Assembly: GCA_900769075.1 (NCBI GenBank)
Contig: CAAGFE010000058.1
Span: 1-9,545 of the forward strand
DNA from: Clostridia bacterium
GTDB taxonomy: Bacteria > Bacillota > Clostridia > Christensenellales > Aristaeellaceae
Length of the DNA stretch: 9,545 bases
Direction: 5' to 3'
Positions 6,913-9,545 of this stretch are shown in pieces (positions within the stretch are counted from its first letter, which is position 1; the number at the start of each line of letters is the position of its first letter). The notes below the pieces were generated by a model that saw nothing but the letters and a program-made list of their open reading frames with translations, searched no databases and was not told where the DNA came from. The position numbers and the translations under genes are program-made.

Positions 6913-7557
6913 GAGCTGCAATACATGTTCTGGTCAAGGCTGCGAAGCCGCGGCTGCACCCGCTGTGCCGAAAGCCTGTGGCGGGTGCTGCGCCGGGAGG
7001 GACTCGCAGAGAAGAAAAAACCCAGGAAAAAGTATACGACCAAGCCTTACGAACAGATGCAGCGTTCGGGCCGGCGAATCCAGATCGACGTGAAGGCCGT
7101 ACCGCGAAGCTGCATCGCGGATCCGCAGCAGAAGCCGTACCAGTACACCGCCATTGACGAATACTCGCGCTGTCGAATCCTGGAAGCCTATCCGGAACAG
7201 AGCACCTATTCATCCGCCAATTTTCTTCGCAAAGTGGTCGCTTCATTTGCCCGCAAAGGCGTGAAGATCGAGTGCGTACAGAGGGACAACGGCTTCGAGT
7301 TCACGAACCGCTTCTCCGGTAGCAAGCGGGACATGCCGACACTGTTCGAGGCAACCGCGGCAGAGCTTGGCATTCGTCACAAGCTGATCCGCCCGTACAC
7401 ACCTCGCCCCAACGGCAAGGTAGAACGAAGCCGCCGCGAGGATCAGAAACGCTTCTACGCTGCCCGCCAAAGTCGAAGCAACCCCCGTCCCATGCGTCCT
7501 CTTGCCTGCCTGTCGCCCAGGCAACGGCTCTCTTCCTTCTCTGGCCAAATTGTTTGA
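6913..7557 (+). pseudogene. Truncated IS481-family transposase remnant
   Basis: The reading frame encodes the DDE integrase core of an IS481-family transposase. Recognisable blocks include 'KPYEQM', 'IQIDVKAVPRSCIADP', 'QYTAIDEYSRCRILEAYPEQ', 'ECVQRDNGFEFTNRFSGSKR', 'ELGIRHKLIRPYTPRPNGKV' and 'PMRPLACLSP'. The catalytic Asp, Asp and Glu are all present ('QID', 'RDN' and 'GKVER'). Roughly the first hundred residues, with the helix-turn-helix DNA-binding region, are absent; similarity begins only near 6913. Near 7460, 'KRFY' runs directly into 'AARQSRSNPRPMRPL', and an internal stretch of about 18 residues normal for the family seems deleted in frame (inference from recalled family sequences). 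The TGTTTGACAAACCTACA at 7551-7567 probably lies at or near the right end of the element. With no left end it should be immobile on its own. Confidence 0.8.
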
Positions 7558-7562
7558 CAAAC

Positions 7563-8652
7563 CTACATTTCCCTGCTGGAAACTGTTTTTTCCCGTGAAG
7601 ATGAAAAAATGACACTATCATTTGCAATACCATATAGGAAGGTGTGAAAAAGATCCGTAGCGGAAGCGTAGGAGAAGGCTTTCCGAGGGAAACGGTTGAT
7701 CCAGTCCTGAACTCTTTGGACGGCGTCGGGGGAGACGCCGTCCAAAGAACGGCCCTTGGGGAAGAAACGGCGGATGAGCGAATTCTGTTTCTCGTTCAGT
7801 CCACGTTCGTAGGATGAATAAGGATGGGCGTAGTAAACCGGGGTGTCCGGGAGAAGCTGCGGAAGCGATGAAAACTCGCTGCCGTTGTTGCTGGTGATGG
7901 AGCGAAACACAGTATGGAAGCGTTCACCGTAAATGCTTTGCAGCTGCCGGATGCCATTCTCCACAGCCTGGGCACTCCGGCTGGCGATCTTGATGACATG
8001 GCGATAGCGGGTGGTACGTTCATCCAGTGTCAGCAGCACGGCGGCGGTTTCCTGCTTTCCAATGACCGTGTCGATCTCCCAATGGCCGAATTCCGCCCGA
8101 TTATTGATCGCTTCCGGTCGTTCGTCGATGCTCAGACCGTACAAACGTTAGTGCAGGGGATGCTCTTTCTTTGATACCCTTCGCTTCACTATTCAGCAGA
8201 AGATCAATGTTTCGTACCTTCAACAGGCACTGGTCGATGTAGTTGTAGAGCGTCCTGGCGCACACTGTTTCCTGAAAGCGCTTGTTCCTCCGCGCTTCGC
8301 CGCAAATCGTGTCAGGAGCCAGCTTTTCCTGGCTTATCTGCTTTTCCGCGTATGTAATGAATTCATGTGCTTTCACCAGCTTCAGCGGCGGTCGGCTGTT
8401 CTGCCGATGCTCCTGATACACACGCTGTCCGGCATCGGCGAAATACCGCCGGTACGTCCGAAGCTCGCTGTCCATCTGCATCACCGTTCCCCGGGCCGGC
8501 TCGTTATACAGGGTCGACCGCGAGATGCCCACCTCTCTCGCAATCTGGCTTTTGGCTACCTTCATCCGCAGCAGTATCTCGATCTGTGCGCGTTTTTCGC
8601 TCGTTAGGTGTTGGAATCTTCCCCGCTTTGTGCTATACTCTTTCTGAGCCAT
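7563..8652 (-). pseudogene. IS30-family transposase, frameshifted and catalytically altered
   Basis: On the minus strand, translation starts at 8652 with AGGAGG six nt upstream. A 183-codon frame covers the IS30 helix-turn-helix part ('LTSEKRAQIEILLRMKVAKS', 'IAREVGISRSTLYNE') and the middle region, and stops at 8101. The rest of the transposase lies in the +1 frame, open from just after a TAA near 8150 to 7563: 'SIDERPEAINNRAEFGHWEI' with the first Asp, then 'YERGLNEKQNSLIRRFFPKG' with the catalytic Glu. A 2-nt loss near the 'TTTGTACGG' stretch would explain the break. The second catalytic Asp, normally in 'TADNG' or 'TSDNG', is Asn in 'ITSNNGSEF' (codon AAC at 7889-7887). Two independent lesions make it inactive. 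IS30 transposases are usually one reading frame. The last codons run past the likely element end at 7611. Confidence 0.88.
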
Positions 8653-8734
8653 GGCGAACCTCCTGGTCTTTTGGTTGGTGGTGCTTCCATTTTACCGCAA
8701 GTTCGCTTCGGCACGTTTTCTTTTTGGTACTGTC
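7611..8734 (-). mobile_element. IS30-family insertion sequence (decayed)
   Basis: About 1.1 kb surrounds the minus-strand transposase and is bounded by an imperfect inverted repeat. GACACTATCA at 7611-7620 faces GACAGTACCA (minus strand, 8734-8725), matching at 8 of 10 positions. The length fits the family (about 1.0-1.7 kb). No clear target duplication flanks these ends, so the exact limits are uncertain by several bases. It lies about 45 bp from the likely right end of the IS481 remnant. Its other end lies about 60 bp before the tRNA-Ala array promoter. Confidence 0.6.
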
Positions 8735-8791
8735 CTATTTCATTTCCAATCAGCCAAACAAAAAGAATTTCTGATTTTTTCCCCAAAGGGC

Positions 8792-8820
8792 TTGCATCCT
8801 GGCGGATGATGTGGTATAAT
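8792..8820 (+). promoter_or_regulatory. Promoter of the tRNA-Ala array
   Basis: A -35 TTGCAT (8792-8797) and a perfect -10 TATAAT (8815-8820) are separated by 17 bp. Initiation near 8827 gives a transcript carrying both 47-nt mini units and the tRNA-Ala, about 280 nt before the mature tRNA 5' end. I see no better promoter between here and the tRNA, so the tRNA precursor probably includes the mini units. The AT-rich stretch before it (8735-8791) holds only a weak 6-bp inverted repeat. Confidence 0.85.
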
Positions 8821-8898
8821 CTCTCTCGTGCCTGAAAATGCACACTTTGCACGGGCTGCATCATAGCTGGTGAACTTGCACATGTACCATAGAGATCT

Positions 8899-8945
8899 GG
8901 GGCATTAGCACAGTTGGTAGAACGAGCCGTTCGTACTGTCGCCCC
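8899..8945 (+). ncRNA. tRNA-Ala-derived mini hairpin, unit 1 (tRNA pseudogene or structured RNA)
   Basis: The first 22 nt equal positions 1-22 of the tRNA-Ala at 9105. The rest diverges, and the unit ends after 47 nt in GCCCC. GGGGC (1-5) pairs with GCCCC (43-47). Inside, unit positions 19-26 pair with 30-38 as an 8-bp stem with one bulged G and an AGC loop; two G-T pairs can extend it. An anticodon arm, a proper D-stem and a CCA end are absent. The 3' part can be roughly aligned with a shrunken T-arm plus acceptor strand, so an internally deleted tRNA gene is the simplest origin. At the position matching U70 it has C, so the alanine identity pair is lost. It would be transcribed from the promoter at 8792-8820. 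Whether it has a function is unknown. Confidence 0.6.
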
Positions 8946-8965
8946 GTAGATCGTAACAGCGGAAA

Positions 8966-9028
8966 CAGTTAATGGTGAATCTGCACAAAATTCATCGGGA
9001 ATATTTGGGGCATTAGCACAGTTGGTAG
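8966..9028 (+). repeat. Direct repeat, copy A (leader plus tRNA-Ala 5' portion)
   Basis: This 63-nt block matches 9064-9126 at 61 of 63 positions. The only differences are at 8994-8995 (AT) versus 9092-9093 (GC). It comprises a 41-nt leader ending in GGGAATATTT and the first 22 nt of the tRNA-Ala sequence. A much more diverged relative of the leader precedes unit 1 (shared GGTGAA and TGCACA around 8869-8882). Confidence 0.93.
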
Positions 9029-9053
9029 AACGAAGTTCTCCGAGGTACGCCCC
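9007..9053 (+). ncRNA. tRNA-Ala-derived mini hairpin, unit 2 (tRNA pseudogene or structured RNA)
   Basis: It has the same 47-nt length as unit 1, and its first 27 nt are identical to unit 1. Positions 28-41 differ, yet the differing segment still pairs with the constant half: 21-25 with 29-33 around a GAA loop, then 18-19 with 34-35 across one bulged T, extended by a G-T and a T-A pair. The ends GGGGC and GCCCC pair, with one more pair available from the flanking T and A. The 3' end 'GTACGCCCCAC' aligns with the tRNA-Ala end 'GTATGCTCCAC' with two differences, and a partial T-arm (GTTC...TCCG) is visible. It therefore looks like a tRNA-Ala lacking the anticodon arm. U70 is again replaced by C. 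No CCA end is present. Confidence 0.65.
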
Positions 9054-9063
9054 ACACTCAAAG

Positions 9064-9126
9064 CAGTTAATGGTGAATCTGCACAAAATTCGCCGGGAAT
9101 ATTTGGGGCATTAGCACAGTTGGTAG
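9064..9126 (+). repeat. Direct repeat, copy B (leads into the functional tRNA-Ala)
   Basis: This is the second copy of the block at 8966-9028. It ends at tRNA position 22, where the real tRNA-Ala continues with CGCGCTACA while the mini units continue with AACGA. The copies start 98 bp apart. Confidence 0.93.
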
Positions 9127-9180
9127 CGCGCTACATTCGCATTGTAGAGGTCACCGGTTCGAATCCGGTATGCTCCACCA
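9105..9180 (+). tRNA. tRNA-Ala (anticodon CGC)
   Basis: A complete 76-nt tRNA is visible. The acceptor GGGGCAT pairs with ATGCTCC and includes a G3-U70 wobble, the classic alanyl-tRNA synthetase identity element. The anticodon stem CTACA/TGTAG holds the loop TTCGCAT, with CGC at 9138-9140 reading GCG (alanine). The T-arm is ACCGG/CCGGT around TTCGAAT. Discriminator A and CCA are encoded (9177-9180). The D-stem GCAC/GCGC has one A-C mismatch. It is the last unit of a three-unit tandem array and the only one that can form a cloverleaf. Confidence 0.95.
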
Positions 9181-9184
9181 GCTC

Positions 9185-9222
9185 AAGCGGGGTTGTCAGT
9201 CACGACGATCCCGCTTCTTTTT
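9185..9222 (+). terminator. Intrinsic terminator after tRNA-Ala
   Basis: AAGCGGG (9185-9191) pairs perfectly with CCCGCTT (9210-9216), with an inner GTC/GAC pairing possible. The sequence CTTTTTCTT follows. It starts 5 nt after the CCA end and closes the array transcript. Confidence 0.82.
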
Positions 9223-9272
9223 CTTCCCGGCGGGTTTTGACAGATTCCTCCACCCCAACAGGAGGAATGGTC

Positions 9273-9539
9273 ATGGAATATCCCTTTATCACGCTTGACG
9301 ACGGCACGCAGATTTCTCACTCCCAAGTGCTTGCAGACCGCAGCGTGCTGGTATATATTCGCAGAGACGCGCTCTGCCGTGCCGTTTATGCCCTCCCCGC
9401 GCAGGAATGGCGCGAGGCCGCCGGATTTACAGCAGACGAGCTTGAGCACATCAAAAGGGTCATCCTGAAGATGACCCCGTTGATTCTGGAGTTTTCGCAA
9501 AAAGGAGGCTTCCGCGGTGCCTCTGGTCTTGAGGATTGA
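9273..9539 (+). CDS. Small hypothetical protein (88 residues)
   Basis: The start at 9273 is chosen because GGAGGA (9261-9266) lies 6 nt upstream. The in-frame ATG at 9267 directly abuts that site, and the frame's longer extension runs back through the tRNA-Ala. The product begins M-E-Y-P-F-I-T-L-D-D-G-T and has a short beta-like N-terminal half ('ISHSQVLADRSVLVYIRRD'). A helical C-terminal half follows ('FTADELEHIKRVILKMTPLI') and ends in a polar tail. No signal peptide, membrane segment or known motif is seen. Length and composition suggest a small soluble cytoplasmic protein. I do not recognise the family. No clear promoter is visible between the tRNA terminator and the gene. Confidence 0.7.
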   Translation: MEYPFITLDDGTQISHSQVLADRSVLVYIRRDALCRAVYALPAQEWREAAGFTADELEHIKRVILKMTPLILEFSQKGGFRGASGLED

Positions 9540-9545
9540 CCGCTA

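Noticed and set aside
8101..8150. Programmed frameshift joining the two IS30 frames
   Set aside because: The shift required is +1/-2, no slippery sequence or obvious stimulator is seen, and the catalytic Asp is also lost; decay is simpler.
8827..9104. T-box or other known riboswitch ahead of the tRNA or small gene
   Set aside because: No T-box antiterminator motif, no terminator/antiterminator pair, and the transcript leads to a tRNA rather than an amino-acid gene.
8866..9126. CRISPR-like array (repeats with different segments between)
   Set aside because: Only two good repeats of 63 nt and one poor relative, uneven spacing, repeats contain tRNA sequence, and no cas genes are visible.
9237..9242. 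TTGACA as a promoter for the small gene at 9273
   Set aside because: The -10 position would fall on the ribosome binding site, with no TATAAT-like sequence at suitable spacing.
9120..9272. Longer N-terminus for the 88-residue protein starting inside tRNA-Ala
   Set aside because: It would translate the tRNA and its terminator; a GGAGGA site 6 nt before 9273 gives a better start.

Overview
The window looks like a piece of chromosome from a GC-rich, Gram-positive anaerobe of the Clostridia type, probably gut-associated (inference). The basis is the gene content: a DUF6273-type secreted protein, a CapA-like protein, a BspA-type leucine-rich repeat protein, a MATE exporter, and Firmicutes-like IS481 and IS30 transposases. 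Consensus sigma-70-type promoters and strong GGAGG ribosome binding sites fit this. I cannot name a species.

Layout. Positions 1-267 hold a cluster of four hairpins and then a likely promoter. Positions 268-3868 form a tight three-gene operon of exported proteins: a DUF6273-like lipoprotein, a CapA/PgsA-like phosphoesterase-fold protein, and a multidomain caspase-like (C14) protein. It ends in a terminator at 3875-3906. Positions 3929-4081 are a complete single-gene unit for tRNA-Val(CAC) with its own promoter and terminator. A 17-nt near-copy of the tRNA's anticodon region follows. Positions 4187-5221 encode an exported glycoside-hydrolase-5-like protein with unusual catalytic-site residues. 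A MATE exporter runs the other way (6805-5435), and facing terminators lie between it and the GH5-like gene. Positions 6913-8734 are a graveyard of insertion sequences: a truncated IS481-family transposase, then an IS30-family element on the minus strand with a frameshift and a lost catalytic aspartate.

The most unusual part is 8792-9222. A near-consensus promoter reads into three tandem units that each begin with the same 5' portion of tRNA-Ala. Only the third is a real tRNA-Ala (anticodon CGC, with the G3-U70 alanine identity pair and an encoded CCA). The first two are 47-nt mini versions. They keep tRNA positions 1-22, lack an anticodon arm, and end in GCCCC, which can close on the 5' GGGGC. 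Their middles differ in sequence, yet each can fold against the constant 5' half. The leaders ahead of the second and third units are almost identical (61 of 63 positions). These are either internally deleted tRNA-Ala relics in an amplified array or a small family of tRNA-derived structured RNAs co-transcribed with the functional tRNA. A terminator at 9185-9222 closes the unit. A small 88-residue gene of unknown function follows at 9273-9539.
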